64,000 bases of DNA from Marasmius tenuissimus (GCA_029532415.1 JAQOTA010000050.1:3720001-3784000), one strand, 5' to 3'. Shown: positions 43,032 to 55,348, numbered from the stretch's first letter. Numbers and translations are program-made. The notes: generated from the letters alone by a model not told the origin.

Positions 43032-44157
43032 CTAAGATGGCTGGTGGCGGTCCTGATTTCTCCTCCACGTAGGGAGCATCAAACCACCGCCATACCCGTA
43101 CTCAGTCGGCGGGAGAGACTCCATACTCCTGGGTTTGTACATACTTGGATGTCGTACGACATCTGATGAGGTTCCTGCTACGAAAGGTGGGGGTGGTTCG
43201 TCTTCGATTGTCGGAGACGATAGGGAGAATGATGGAGGCGGTAGACTCGTGGGCGAAAATTCAGAAGACGTGGGCTGGGTGTGTGTTACTGTCACCAAAG
43301 GCGGAGGTTGCAAGGTTGCAAGAGCAGGAGTTGTGGATGGAGGTGTGATGGGTGGAGGTGTCGTCGGTGGTGGGGAAGAAGGTTTTTCAGACGGCGCTAT
43401 ATGGAAAGCTAAGAGATCATTCCAAGTCAGCGAGCTGTCTGTATTTGTATGTAAAGGACCTACGAGTTATACTATGCCGTGCATCTGCTCTGCGCTGTCT
43501 CCTTCTCCAGTGAAGAACGAACAGCACTAAAGCCGCTAGGACGACTAGCGCGGCAATGACGCCGCCGACGACTGCTCCTACATTCACTCCGCCACTTTGA
43601 GATGAAGATGTAGAAGAGGTTTCAGTCTCTGGGGGAAGGCAGACAGAGGTAGTAGTGATGCTAGGGAGTGGGTTGAAATCAGACGTTTGAATTGCAAGGT
43701 AGTCTACCATGACCGCGTAATCGTTGCCGGGCCACAGTGTAAGAGCGAGGTCGTGGTTTTTGTTCTCGAGTAGCCTATCCGGTTGGTACAAAACCAGACC
43801 TGGGGTCGGAGGGCTGGTAGGCGGTGGCAAGTCGAAGGTCCCGGTGGAGCTATCAAGGGTATACCCGATTGTAATGTTCGACACAGTATTAGGAGCCGTC
43901 ATGGGCAAGATCATCCCAACAACTTGTATGAATGTTCCTTCAGGAGAGTTGAACGTCAATTCAAGGATTAGTTTCTAGTGCGTACCTTCAAAGTGTAATT
44001 GCATTCGAGCACCATCGCGTGTCGTAGTATGGCAAGTTCCCGAGTAAGATTTTGTACACATCTTGTTTGTGGTAGTCCAATGATTATTATCGCCATCCTG
44101 AGTTAGGTAGCTGATACCAATGTCATAGTCACTGTCGTCCACAAGTTTCAGCGACAT
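43032..44157 (-). CDS. Single-pass membrane protein, extracellular beta domain
   Basis: Three exons (43032-43408, 43473-43937, 43986-44157), 337 residues. It begins LVDDSDYDIGISY and ends exon 1 at QLHFEG, then TFIQVVGMI: the opening of a beta-sandwich family common and multi-copy in mushrooms, where a VDD.D--I-Y strand and an F-G--I-V.G strand recur. One transmembrane helix follows near residues 185-207 (VGAVVGGVIAALVVLAALVL), then basic HWRRRQRR and a Pro/Ser-rich cytoplasmic tail. No signal peptide is visible at 44157; an in-frame Met at 44331 adds a weak one, so the start is uncertain. Donor choice at 43472 is needed to reach the proline-rich frame. Role unknown; surface sensor or adhesion is a guess. 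Confidence 0.72.
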
Positions 44158-44810
44158 GGCAGGCAGGCAACTGGTGGTTGAGGGAGCGGTCAAGGAAGGG
44201 CTGCGCCGAGCCCAATCAACTAGATGATATATGTATATAAGGCTGGCCGCTGGCGTGTGGGAGATATCAAGAAAAGAAGCACTTGATGGACGTATCGAAG
44301 GGCGTCTCGGATTTGATGCTTTGAGCCCCATCTAGATGATTGTTGTTACAGGTTGTTACTGAGTTTGTACTGCAACTCGCTGTCGAATAATCATGCATCA
44401 TGATTCGCACTGGTCACAGACGGAAAGAACGGGCGCGAAAATTGATGATCATCCATGAATAGGTGATTCCGTGAGTTGGTGATTTCAAGAGACCGGTGCT
44501 GTTAGATAATATGGATTGAGGGAACGGCGCTGCGGGGTGATGAATCTCGCTTGAAGGATGTGCCTGAATGCATCGTTTCATATGTTGAAGATGCGAGAAC
44601 GATATCAAGAGCAAAAATGACTTTCGAGTGACTTTGGGATGACTTCCGCGGTCAAAGGCCCAGACTCGGAGAATCCCAAGCGCTGCACCGCAGCATGAGA
44701 CCACCGCCACCAGACGCACACACAGACAAACAACCCCGCTCCTTCTCAGACCACCTCAGTTATCTTACTAAACCTTTGCCTTCGCCGTTCCTTGCCCTTT
44801 GCTTTAATCT
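44158..44810. other. Divergent intergenic region
   Basis: About 650 bp between the membrane protein gene (-) and the BSD2-like gene (+). No gene or clear motif; the long minus-strand frame at 44414-44719 has no recognisable content. Confidence 0.5.
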
Positions 44811-46361
44811 ATGTCCAATCGTTATGCTCCTCTTCCCAACCCCCGTTCTGACCGCGATGCTGAGCACGAACTGGAGGCTGCTTTCGACAACTCTGACGAT
44901 GAAGACGACGACATCCATGCATCGGAGACCCGTCCTCTGACTTCCTCTTCTCCTCCATCTGCCCATACACGCAATTTTTCTCAATCCCCGACCAGAACAC
45001 CAGGTGCATACGACTTTGAGAACGTCGACTACGACTACCCACCACCTGGATCCCCACCACCTCCCTCGTCAACAGCACTGCCTAACAACTACGGCAACTC
45101 CAATGGCCAAATTCCGGACTTCGATATAGACCCTAACGCTTATGCCCCCAGAAGGTCACTGTTCCAACGAACCCTCACAAGGGTACTCCCCTCCCGATAT
45201 GCGGAACGGCTTGGATATTCTCAACCTCAGACAATGGGCCCTATCGGCGGCGGAACTGGTAACGATGGCGTGTTTGCCAACGTCACCGCTAAGCCATCTC
45301 GCCCAGTCACAGTCCAAGAAGGTGCGTTTTCGTCTTTTATGGAAACGGGAGATACTAAACGATCTTCGCAGGCGATGAGACGTATATCGTCCCTGAAGAC
45401 AGCCGCGCAGAAGCACCCCCTTCCTATTCCTCAGCTCAAGCTGATGCAGTCCCTCCTTATTGGGAAACAACGGTGCACGCACCATTCTCGGGTGACACTG
45501 CTGGGGAAATGATCATCGACTCTCTTCCGACCGGTTCACTCTTCTCGTTCCTATGGAACATGCTCCTTTCGATCTCATTCCAGTTCATTGGATTCCTCCT
45601 CGCGCACCTCCTTCATACTACACACGCCGCTCGTCTCGGCGCTCGTGCTGGTCTTGGCGTCACGCTTATTCAATATGGCTTCGCTCTCAGGGAGAAAGTG
45701 GAAAACAGGACACCTGAATCTCAGGCTGCATGGGAGGAGTGGAGGGCGGGATTCAAGTACCCGACCGCTACGGAGGCGGGCAACTATTACGTTAATGGTA
45801 CTGCGACCACTATCAACAACACGACGATGCCAGGCCTTACGGAAGAACAGGCCAACATTCTGGTAGCCGACGCCACGACGGAGTGGCTGTCGTTCTTCCT
45901 GATGACGATCGGTATGAGTTTACTTTATCGGCGTATGGTACAAGTGTTTAACAAGTCACATTACAGGTTGGTTCATCCTTCTCACTTCCCTTCTGAGCTT
46001 CTGGCGAGTCAAACGTTGGGAACGTAACATTCTCGCTTCACAAGCCAACAACAGTGGTACTCAATCCAACCAGACGACGTCCCAATTCGAACGGGCGTTC
46101 GGCTTTGGCGGCCTTACTCGAGGTGAATTCTTTAGACAAGGGTTCGGATTCGGCGGCTCGAATAGACGTCAGGAGGAGGAAGACCGCGATGTTGAAGCAC
46201 AGGTCGCAGCGGAAGCCGGGGAGAGAGAAGTCACTGCCCAAGAGATCGAACAGATGCTCAACATCAGGCCTGACGATCCGAACCGCGAGCGGTTGATTAC
46301 AGAGGCGGTGACGAATGAGCGTCGGTTACAAGAAGATCTGAGGGCAGCTGGGCTCCTTTAA
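44811..46361 (+). CDS. BSD2/NDFIP-like Rsp5 adaptor
   Basis: Adaptor that brings the ubiquitin ligase Rsp5 to membrane proteins in Golgi and endosomes; yeast Bsd2 controls metal transporters. Three exons (44811-45321, 45372-45911, 45967-46361), 481 residues. The N-terminus is disordered and acidic; PY-type motifs PPSY and PPYW lie near residues 190-205 (APPSYSSA, AVPPYWE). Membrane segments: FLWNMLLSISFQFIGFLLAH, a short middle one around ARAGLGVTLIQYGFAL, and WLSFFLMTIGWFILLTSLL across the last junction. The QFIGFLL-HTTHAA-GA-AGLG block is typical of this family. The cytosolic tail is charged and ends RRLQEDLRAAGLL. Family good; the metal-homeostasis role is inferred. Confidence 0.9.
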
Positions 46362-46624
46362 AACATGCAATTGGTGGAAAGTAGCAACTGTTTATTCGAA
46401 ACTCACATTCTCTTGATTGGCGTGGACTCTAAGCGTATATTACTTGTAATCGATACAGTTGAAGATACTGGGGCATTTGTTGAAGGCTGGCGTGCCGGTG
46501 TTTTCCTGACGGTACGATCAAGGGCTGTAGGTACCAATAAAGGAGTGCAGCTATGAGCCGATGATTTCCCGGTGGTAAATGACAGGACTGGAAAGGTTAG
46601 AGGACAATCTGATAACTAGCCATC

Positions 46625-47233
46625 ATGTCTTATTCCATCCGCAAAGCAACCGAGGCCGACATTCCTGCCCTCTCTCGTATCTGTCTTCTCACGGCAGACG
46701 CAGGATCATCCGCCGAGGCTCTCCATGATTATCCAGAATTGCCTGGTCTGATCTTCTCGGTCCCGTATGTCAAACTACCGACTACTTGGGCTTTCGTGCT
46801 CGTCGATGATTCGAACGGCGAGACAGTAGGATATGTCGTTGGCTCCAAGGATACACGGGAATTCGAGCGATACGCGGAAGAACATTGGTGGCCACCATTG
46901 GCAGAGAAATACCCTCCGTCGATTGCTAAGAAGCCTGCGGACGAGAAATATATGAAGTTCCTGCAGAAGATGTTTCGAGCGCCGGAGGAAAACATTGCCT
47001 TTGCGGCGGCACATCTACATATCAATATCTTGGAAACACATCAGAAGAAGGGATTGGGTCGGAAAATGATTGAGAGAGCTGTCGAATATTTGAAGGGAGA
47101 GAATGTTGGAGGGAATGGTGTCTGGCTTGGAATGGACCCGAGAAATGATAATGCGAGAAAATTCTATGAGAGGATGGGGTTTAGACCTATTGAAGGTGTT
47201 CCGGATACGAACGTAGGGCTGAAGTTTGCATAG
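46625..47233 (+). CDS. GNAT-family N-acetyltransferase
   Basis: Intronless, 202 residues, acetyl-CoA dependent. Beta-1/alpha-1 is SYSIRKATEADIPALSRICL; motif A is NILETHQKKGLGRKMIERAV with the Q-x-x-G-x-G loop (QKKGLG) around residue 145; motif B is GVWLGMDPRNDNARKFYERM followed by GF. The stretch AEEHWWPPLAEKYP is seen in fungal members with an insert between beta-3 and beta-4. No targeting signal, so probably cytosolic or nuclear. Substrate cannot be told. It lies 105 bp before the next gene on the same strand. Confidence 0.9.
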   Translation: MSYSIRKATEADIPALSRICLLTADAGSSAEALHDYPELPGLIFSVPYVKLPTTWAFVLVDDSNGETVGYVVGSKDTREFERYAEEHWWPPLAEKYPPSIAKKPADEKYMKFLQKMFRAPEENIAFAAAHLHINILETHQKKGLGRKMIERAVEYLKGENVGGNGVWLGMDPRNDNARKFYERMGFRPIEGVPDTNVGLKFA

Positions 47234-47336
47234 TTTCGCACAATACAATTGCAACTGTCGCGACCTACAGGGCGTACTGTGGATTGAGAACGACCGAATG
47301 CAGAGGTACGATCACGTGGTGCAATCGCCTCTCTCA

Positions 47337-49832
47337 ATGGATCCACCAACTAGTTCTACTGGCGCTGCAGAGAATCCCAGCTATCCTCATCCTCAGGGTC
47401 CTCCTCCCCAGGACCCCATGGACGGCGTCAATCTATTGGAACTGACGTTCACTTCAACGATCCTTTCGTACATCAAGACCCGCCTATCAGTCGTATTCCC
47501 CTGGCTCCTCCTTCAGGGCATCGCGAACAGCGCGATTCCGACAACTACTACTCCAGATTCTCGTTATCATCCTACAAACATCCTCACGAGATACCTCCTC
47601 CTCAAGAAGCCTACACGCCTAACCCAAATGACCAACCGCGACCTCTTCGTTCCGCGCTCAGACGAAGCGTGAGCTTCGCTCAAGACCCAGGCGTCAAGGA
47701 ATATGATCCGGAAGGTCATGAGCACGAAGACGAGAAGACGGACCCGCTCGACGACCGATACCAGAAAAGGCGAGGTATTCCTTCCCAGATGATGCAACTG
47801 CACGCTATCAACCGCGAGATCGAGATGGAACAGCAGCAACACCAACGCTCGGACCAGACACCCAAACCTCCGTTCTCAAACTCCGAGTATCGGACTCCAA
47901 AGTCGTCGCTCTCGAACTCGGAATACAGCTTTGAGCGACCTAACTATCGCAGGCTTGACTCGACGGCATCTATTGGCTCAGAATTTCTGGACGAATACGA
48001 CCCACGCGTGACAGGAATTCGGGCAGAGCATGTGGACGATCATGAAGATCTTGAGAGAAACACCCTTCGTCAGATGGACTATCGACAGCGCAGGAAGCAC
48101 CTGATGAGGGTCAGGATTGAGTTCAACATCGTATGTGAGTGGAGATCTTTCGGCGTGTGATTCTCCGTGTCTAAGGTGTTTTCTACAGCTATGGCGCACA
48201 GGCAAGAGTTCCTCCTAAAACTCGCCCGGGCGCTCATGACCTTCGGTGCTCCCTCCCATCGAATTGAATCCCAACTTGTCGCTGCGGGACGCATACTAGA
48301 GGTCGAAGCAGAAATCATACATCTACCTAGCGTTATCATCTGCTCCTTTGGCGATCAAGAACTAGGCTGCTCAGAGACTCATTTCGTGAGGTGTGGTGGA
48401 AGACTTGCTTTGGGTGCACTTCACAAAGTCCATCTCATCTACCGAGCTGTGGTTCACGACGAGATCAGTGCCAAGAAGGCCGCTCAACAGCTGGAAGACT
48501 TGCTCAATGCACCCCCGCTCTACCCCGCATCGTTTCGGTGCATTTTAGCTTTCTGTCTCTCTGCGCTCATTTGTCCTTTGGCGTTCGGCGGCTCTTTCTT
48601 GGATATGTGGGTGGCCGGCGCAGGTGCCTTGATCTTGTCTGTTCTACAACTCTGTGCCACAAAGAGTGCGCTGTATGCTAACGTCTTCGAGTAGGTGTGG
48701 TTCTTCTTTGATAGATTCCATGCGTTCTCATGTCATGATATCTTAGGATCACGGTGGCGATCTTCGTGTCGTTCGCAGCTAGGGGCCTTAGTAGTATACG
48801 ATCTCAAATCTTCTGCTATACTGCTATCTCCTCGTCCGGTATCATAGGGATTTTGCCTGGGTACCTCATCTGTAAGTGGTGCTCTTCACAGAATGGACGT
48901 ATTCTGACTCGATTCCCACAGTGAGCAGTTCCCTCGAGCTGGCTTCGAAGAACATTGTCTGTGGAAGTGTTAAGATGGTCTATGCCCTAATTTACACGCT
49001 ATTCTTGGTGAGGACCATCTGTTCTTCGCGCGTCTCGGCCATGTCTGAAACGCGTGCGATCAGGGTTTCGGTCTACAGATAGGCTCTGACTTCTACCTCC
49101 TCTTTGACCGGTCAATGCGCCGCAGGCTCGACGACCTCGCTGCCTCTCTTGAGAAAACAGTCTCGCTTACTGGTACCTGGGTCTCAGATAACGCCACTGC
49201 GAATGCAAGTGCTCCAATGGTTGGGGTTTGGACCTTTTCCCGTGCCGTAGCCTTCAAATCTCAAGATATCCATGAAGGCTGCTACCGTCCGCACAGCTTC
49301 CCTTGGTACCTGCAACCGTTCCCAGAGTGGCCTGCATTTATCATCGTTCCCGTCTTCTCTCTCCTATCATCCTTGGCGAATCTACAACCACTCAAAAGCA
49401 AACAGCTTCCGGTGATGGTCATCATTTCATGTTGCTCATACGCTTCGAATAAGGTAGCCAATCATTATATTTTCAACCGGTCTGATGTCGTTTCGGCTAT
49501 TGGAGCGTTTACGGTTGGTGTTTTGGGGAACGTTTATTCGCGGAAGATGGGAGGGACCGCGTTCACGTCTATGGTGACTGGGGTTCTGTTTTTGGTACCG
49601 GTGGGTCATTTCTGTATCAGTGTTATACGCGGGCTGACGCGTTTTGAAACTTGTGCTAATTTCGTAGTCCGGTCTATCTCAAGCGGGGGGCATCACGGCC
49701 AACGGGAATGGTATAGACATCGGCGGGGCGATGATAGCTGTCACCATTGGTATCACGGTCGGGCTATTCATGAGTCAGGCATTGGTCTACATGTTTGGGA
49801 CGAGGAAGAATGCAGCGGTCTTCTCGTTTTAG
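47337..49832 (+). CDS. ThrE/PRM10-like multispanning membrane protein
   Basis: ThrE-domain (DUF1212) protein like yeast Prm10, related to bacterial threonine/serine exporters. Suggested exons: 47337-47397, 47478-48134, 48189-48690, 48747-48871, 48922-49007, 49064-49600, 49668-49832 (710 residues, phases consistent). The first 250 residues are disordered and charged. The ThrE core starts QEFLLKLARALMTFGAPSHR and IESQL, with VFGDQE-like CSFGDQELGC; about ten helices follow, including GGSFLDMWVAGAGALILSVL, GFGLQIGSDFYLLF and VVSAIGAFTVGVLGNVYSR. The terminal helix is GGAMIAVTIGITVGLFMSQA. The first intron is my proposal: the ATG frame and the main frame differ, and a 47398-47477 splice joins them. 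Transport substrate unknown. Confidence 0.85.
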
Positions 49833-49955
49833 GTTCAACTCTGCAGACGCCTTGGTCCCGTTTTCACTTTCGATATACTGCACTCTAGACATTGTACAAG
49901 TCTTTTTCTTTTCTCTCTGATACACATAGAGTACACTTACGATATATGGCTACCT

Positions 49956-51966
49956 CTAGAACATGACTGCAGGAGAGTTTTCGACGGTTTCTATTGATAC
50001 TTTGTGTCCCAAAAGAGCTCTAATATTTGTCACCCCGTATCTGACGATTCGAGACTTTTAGGCATGTTCGGACGTAGCAGATCTTCATGAACATACCTGA
50101 TCATAGTCGGACGTTCCAAACCAATTCCCCATCCATGCACCCTGACATCCTTCGGGAAGCCCATGGGCTCCAACATTTCAGGACGGAACATTCCACTATT
50201 CCCGATTTCGACCCATTTCTGGAGATGTGGGTGGAAAGCGAAAATTTCCAGCGATGGTTCCGTGTACGGGTTGTAGGCGGGCTTGAAGCGGACCTGTTCA
50301 AGACCCATCTTTTTGAAGAAGACGCGCATGAAACCTGAGATTTGGAGAATCAATGACATTCAGTCGACCACATCCCGCGAAGTATCAGTTCGTGAGAACG
50401 ACGCATACCTATCAAGTCCGCCAGTGTGAGTCCGCGATCGGCGACGACACCCTCGACCTGGTGGAACTCTGCAAGATGAGTAGCATCCATAGTCTCGTTC
50501 CTGAACACTCGATCGATACTGAAAAGCTTCGCTGGACGGAACCCATCGTCTTTCTTGTCGGCGTCCCCGTGAGAAGTCGTCGGTCGTGCTCCGTGAGTGA
50601 ACTCGTTTGAGTCATCGTCGATGTCCTCACCCCTGCAACGAGCAGCGAGCTTGTAGAGCATTTGCGCAGAGGAAGCGGTCGTGTGCGTTCGGAGGAGGAG
50701 TTTTTTGGATTCTTCATCAGACCAGGGAGCTCGGTGGCCAGTTGAGCCATAACCCCCCTTTCGTGAACCGTTGACACGCGTTCGTAGTATGCTTTAGGTG
50801 GGGTTAGTGATGCAGGAGGATCTGATATGAGTTATGAAGACATGTCAGCTTTGTTCATAGCCAGAAACTTTGATGCTGACCTGAGATGTAGAAGGTGTCT
50901 TGCAGTTCTCGAGCAGGGTGTTGTTGTGGTACGAAGAGGGAGTCGAAACACCAGAAAGCGGATTCCACGAAAGACGCAGTGGGCATTTCTGCAAATCTGA
51001 TGCCGATCGGTATGTGAACACGAAGAAATCGAGATGTAAACATAGTAGACGTACCCCATCTCTAAGAAAATCGTGCGAATCTCCTCCCGAACTTTGAGTA
51101 GAGGGTGAAGTGCACCACCGGACGGCGGTATACCCTCTGCATCAAAGTTGTATTTCTTGAAAGTGGAAGTCTTCCATGCCCCTCTGTAGACGCGTGTTAG
51201 TTACCGGACCAGAGCCAGATGGTGTGTTATTCACGATGTAAGCATATCCGCCGTCAAGTCGGTTTCTGGCTTAGCGGTCGAGGTGCTGAAGCTGGTGCCC
51301 TTGTGTACGGTGAACCATTGGCCTTTCCGTTGAATGACAAGTTTGCGCTTTCGTAGGTCGGCCAGGACCTTCTCTCCAGCTTTAAGATCGCCAGTCGATT
51401 CTATTTCCGAAAGTTCAAGTTTCGTGGTATCTTTGATTGTATCGGCCTAATAGTAAATTAGCGATGAAAAATCATCGAAAGGGCATGGAATACTGATCAT
51501 ATACTCACCACTTTCACCAACCCATCCGCCTCTTTAGCAATCCACCCATTTTTGAAAGCCCTTCCCTGCCCAACCTTCGCGGTCTCATCTCCCACTTGTT
51601 TCTTGAGCTCAACTGGTGTCACTGGTTTTCCTTGACCCTTCGACGGAAGCGCAGACCAAACACGAGCCTCATGCGATCCTTCCTTGGTGATTTGAGAACC
51701 CTCTGCTGTCAGGGCATACGAAAAAATTTCATGAGTCTCGTAGGTGATCATCTGTGTGTTATCTCTGTCAACGAACGTCCAAGACCATCCAACTAGCAAC
51801 TCACATCTCGACTAAGAAGGGAGTTGAGAACACCAAGAATGGTGATCTGGGATTCATGAGAGGTTGCTGGTGAGGATTCACCGGGAATAGTAAGCTCTCT
51901 GGTGTCTTTTATTGTTGATTGTGAGTCTAGGGCATCAAGAATGAGCTTCTGTAACGATTCGGCCAT
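49956..51966 (-). CDS. FRS2: Phenylalanyl-tRNA synthetase alpha, with frame break
   Basis: Catalytic subunit partnering FRS1. Eight exons (49956-50040, 50097-50334, 50409-50821, 50881-50996, 51055-51183, 51235-51446, 51509-51751, 51805-51966). Start [16 protein letters not shown]; winged-helix region [15 protein letters not shown]; class II motif 2 [20 protein letters not shown]; motif 3 [12 protein letters not shown]; tail [11 protein letters not shown]. In exon 6 conserved [11 protein letters not shown] and [19 protein letters not shown] lie in different frames: one base is missing around 50753-50761, where A3 meets G6 on the coding strand. Exon lengths also fall one short of a whole frame only here. 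An essential gene with all else intact suggests a homopolymer sequencing error rather than a true pseudogene, but I cannot decide. About 532 residues if open. Confidence 0.9.
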
Positions 51967-52194
51967 CGTTGAGGTGCTGAAGTTGGAGGTCGAGTCTGAC
52001 TCGATCGCAAGCGCTGTGATCTCGATAAAAGAATCTGCATTGCCTAATGGAGAAAACAAGCGTCGGCCCGACCAACCGGCCTCTGCGAGCAGCAAGGCCT
52101 GTTCAGAATCCAATTTTCTGCAACGAAGTTTGTGCTCCTCCCCGTGAAATTAAGAGATGACTATTGATACATAAGGTAGGTGATAATCTAAATG

Positions 52195-53621
52195 TCATGA
52201 TTTTCTCTTGATAACGCGGTCGGTTAGTGCTTCAAGAGCAGCTTTGGCATCGCTGTCTGGCAGTGGTTCGAGGACCTTTTTAGCCTGGTTGGCATATTCG
52301 ATCGCGAGGTCGCGCGTACGCTCAACACCAGAGGACTTTCTGACCAGATTCCGTGCCTGGAGTCAATGCGTCAAAGGTTTGTACTTCTACAGGAAGAGTG
52401 GGTGCTCACCAGCTCGACGTCTCCCGAATTGCTGAATTTTCGCTGGATGAGAGGGCCCAACTCTGGGTGCTCCTCCCAGGCATAGAGGGCGGGACCGGTG
52501 GCCAGACCGAGTTGTAGGTCAGCACCTCCTGGTTTGCCGAGGGTATCCTCCATCGCATCGTAGTCGAGGACATCATCTACAAGCTAGAGAATGTCCATTG
52601 AGCACTGAATAGGTCTAAACGGAGTATACCGACGTACCTGGAAAGCGATACCCAGATTCCTCCCGTAAGTATACGCGACTTCTCGGTAGATCTCACCCTC
52701 AGCACACCCGCCTAAGCAAGTGGCCGCACGTGCTCCCTTCGCCATCAGGCTGGCCGTCTTCATGTATGTCTTCTGGAGGTAGATTGTCCATGCCTCCCTA
52801 ACAATTTGGGGAGATGGAGGAATGTGCAGTTCCTCCCCATGCACTTCCTGCATCTGAAGTATCTCTCCCTCTACCAGATTCGCAATAATACTCGCAATGA
52901 GTTCGATGGATTCCGGGTCACCCAGACGCGCCAGAGCAGCACTGGCGCGTCCGAGTATGAAGTTGCCTCCTAGAATAGCCAACTTGTTGCCGAACGAGAC
53001 TGGGGCAGAGGGACTACCTCGACGAAGAGGAGATTCGTCAATGACATCGTCGTGTAATAACGATGCAGCGTGAATCATTTCGACGATCTGCGCGAGTCGA
53101 AGTTGGGTAGGTAAAATGTGTGGTGGGGATGTCAAAGCACGGTCAATGCCAGTAGACAATTCCTCCGAATACTGGGGAGGCGGGACATAAGGGTGAGGGT
53201 TCTGGAAATGATACATGGTGTCGAAAGGTGTCGTGTATTTGGAAATGTGAGGATTCCAGTCATTCAGAACGTCTGGCCTCGAAAGCGGTTTGTCCAATTC
53301 ATCTGAGGAACGTCCTACGCCGTGTGTTTCCGATTCCCAAAGCTTTCGAGGCCACTCTTTTCCCAGCCCATTCGTAGCTTGAGAGAAAAGGAGCACCAAC
53401 AATGGCCTCAGCTGTTTGGAGGGCTTGAGAAAATAATATTTGGCGATATCATGGAGTGTCGGATGTGCTGAGCCCAATAAACGAACGAGACTTTCGCGTA
53501 CGTGAGTGAGTTGTGGGCCAACGACGGCGAAGGGATCTGGGCGTCGACTAGTGGTGTTAAGAGCGCGACGATGAACGAGTATTTGACGACCCAATGACCG
53601 TGAAGTGGTCCATATCCGCAT
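52195..53621 (-). CDS. COQ1: Polyprenyl diphosphate synthase (ubiquinone side chain)
   Basis: Makes the long isoprenoid tail of coenzyme Q in mitochondria by adding isopentenyl units. Three exons (52195-52356, 52410-52583, 52638-53621), 439 residues. Start MRIWTTSRSLGRQILVHRRA is a good mitochondrial presequence (Arg/Ser, no acids). Motifs: KPSKQLRPLLVLLFS, first Asp-rich motif LLHDDVIDESPLRRG, QKTYMKTASLMAKGA, and second motif LVDDVLDYDAMEDTLGKPGG just after the first splice. An insert of about 80 residues between helices (KLWESETHGVG...) is usual for fungal Coq1. Divergent from PEX2 over 96 bp. Chain length cannot be read from sequence here. Confidence 0.95.
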
Positions 53622-53717
53622 TGCCTGCCAATGTGGTCGGAACCCAAAAATTATGTGCACGTGAAATGAGAAAATGATATCCGGCAACTCTGGCGATGAC
53701 GCCCACAACACCCATCT
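53622..53717. promoter_or_regulatory. Shared 96-bp divergent promoter, COQ1 / PEX2
   Basis: Only 96 bp separate the two start codons, so the two genes must share promoter sequence and their 5' leaders take up part of it. No TATA-like element is obvious. Confidence 0.6.
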
Positions 53718-55213
53718 ATGTCCTCAACCACTTCCTCCTCATCTTGGGAAAATGTCTGGAGCAATGTACAACCCAGTCTTTCAAACGTCAAAGATTATCT
53801 TCGTGCTGTATACGCTCCCAATTCTCGCGTCATTCGCGTGGGTCAACTTGATTCGGAGTTACTCGACCAGGAGCTAGTCCAGCTTCTTCAAGACCCGTTG
53901 ACGAAAAGTTTGGCCGCCATCAATGTGCGTATCTCAGTCTGTGTTTCTCTCCGTTCAATCTGATCGATAACTTTATTCCGAAGGCTGTCTGGGCAAGAAG
54001 ACTGGAACCGGAATTGACGATGTTGATCCAACTTGCATTATACAAGTTCTCGATATGGAACTCTGGTGCAAGTTATGGTGCAAAGCTTCAGGGCCTCAGA
54101 TACATCGCACCTTCTCGTTCACGTCAACCTCTTACTCGTATGTCCTTCAGGCATGAGTCGCGTCCGGAGATTAAAGTCGCAAACAGCATCCGGAATTTCA
54201 CGCCGAATACTTGTCCTACATGGCGCTCTGACCATCCTAATACCTTATCTTCATGCCCGAATTAGAAGCTATGGTCTATCTCATGCATGGCCTGATGCAC
54301 CCTCTTCGGACCGCCGACGCAAGGCATGGTCTCTCTTGGGTGGGCTCGAGTCGATACATGCCGCTGCAGGATTGCTGAGCTTCGCGGCCTTCTTGTGGAA
54401 TGGACAGTACGTTGTCATCTTTACTCATTGTGACGGTCTGATGCGACGTGGACCTTGTAGCTATCGAACTATTGCTGATAGATTGCTGAGCATGCGTCTG
54501 GTACCCTCACGAAGACTGATCCAGAAGGATGTCAGCTATGAATTCATGAATCGCCAGATGGTCTGGCACGCATTCACCGTATGCTTTTTTCTTTATACGA
54601 GAGAGGCAGTTCCTCATATTTTTCACAGGAATTCCTAATATTTCTCCTTCCGCTCATCAGTGCCCGCCAAGTCCAACGTCGGATAAATCGCGTCACGACC
54701 TCCGTATCTTCTTTCTTCAGCCCAGCGAAATCTATCCATTCATCCAATCAAGAAAAAAGAGGCAGATACTGGGCATTGCCCGAAGACCAATGCGCTATCT
54801 GTGCAGAACGCGCGTCCTTCAATCTCAATCCCGCAGACCCTACGAACATCTTCACAAACATGTCCCAATCAGTTATCTCGCCAGCCTCTCAAGCTGATTC
54901 CGAAGCTGAGGCACCCCCTTATCCTATCAACACCCCATACATCACATCATGTGGACATGTTTACTGCTACACCTGTGTCGCAGAAAAGATGATGCGAATC
55001 GCAGATGAGGGAGAGAGCGAAGAGGGTTGGGAATGTCTACGGTGTGCTCAGCCTGTCACGGAAGCGAATAGGTTCGTTCCAGAGGTAGTTGGGAGCGAGT
55101 GGAGTGGAACTGGGAGTGAATATGAGTTCAGTAGTGATCTAGATATCACAGACGCTAGTTTGTCTGGATCTATGGGGAGTTATAGTGAATCTGGATTTTC
55201 GGACGACTATTAG
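53718..55213 (+). CDS. PEX2: Peroxisomal RING ubiquitin ligase PEX2
   Basis: RING E3 of the peroxisomal membrane that, with PEX10 and PEX12, ubiquitinates the import receptor PEX5. Five exons (53718-53924, 53984-54137, 54187-54406, 54461-54578, 54629-55213), 427 residues. Pex2_Pex12 domain: RVGQLDSELLDQELVQLL, NAVWARRLEPELTMLIQLAL, RILVLHGALTILIPYLHARI, AAAGLLSFAAFLWNG and the MRLVPSRR-I.RDVSYEF-type MRLVPSRRLIQKDVSYEFMN block. C-terminal RING: CAIC, then a 50-residue insert, SCGHVYCYTC and CLRC, followed by an acidic, Ser-rich tail of about 60 residues. Two donors are possible for intron 2; I use gtatgt at 54138. The long RING insert and acidic tail are unusual relative to yeast. Confidence 0.92.
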
Positions 55214-55348
55214 AATGCTGGATGTGAATAACGAATGTATGTTGTAACAGATGGTATATTATATACGACGTGGTGGCTTAAGCCCAAGAGATGTAAATGA
55301 AACAGCGATATGGGTAAGATTGCTCGTTCTAAATTCTTGTCGAAAACA

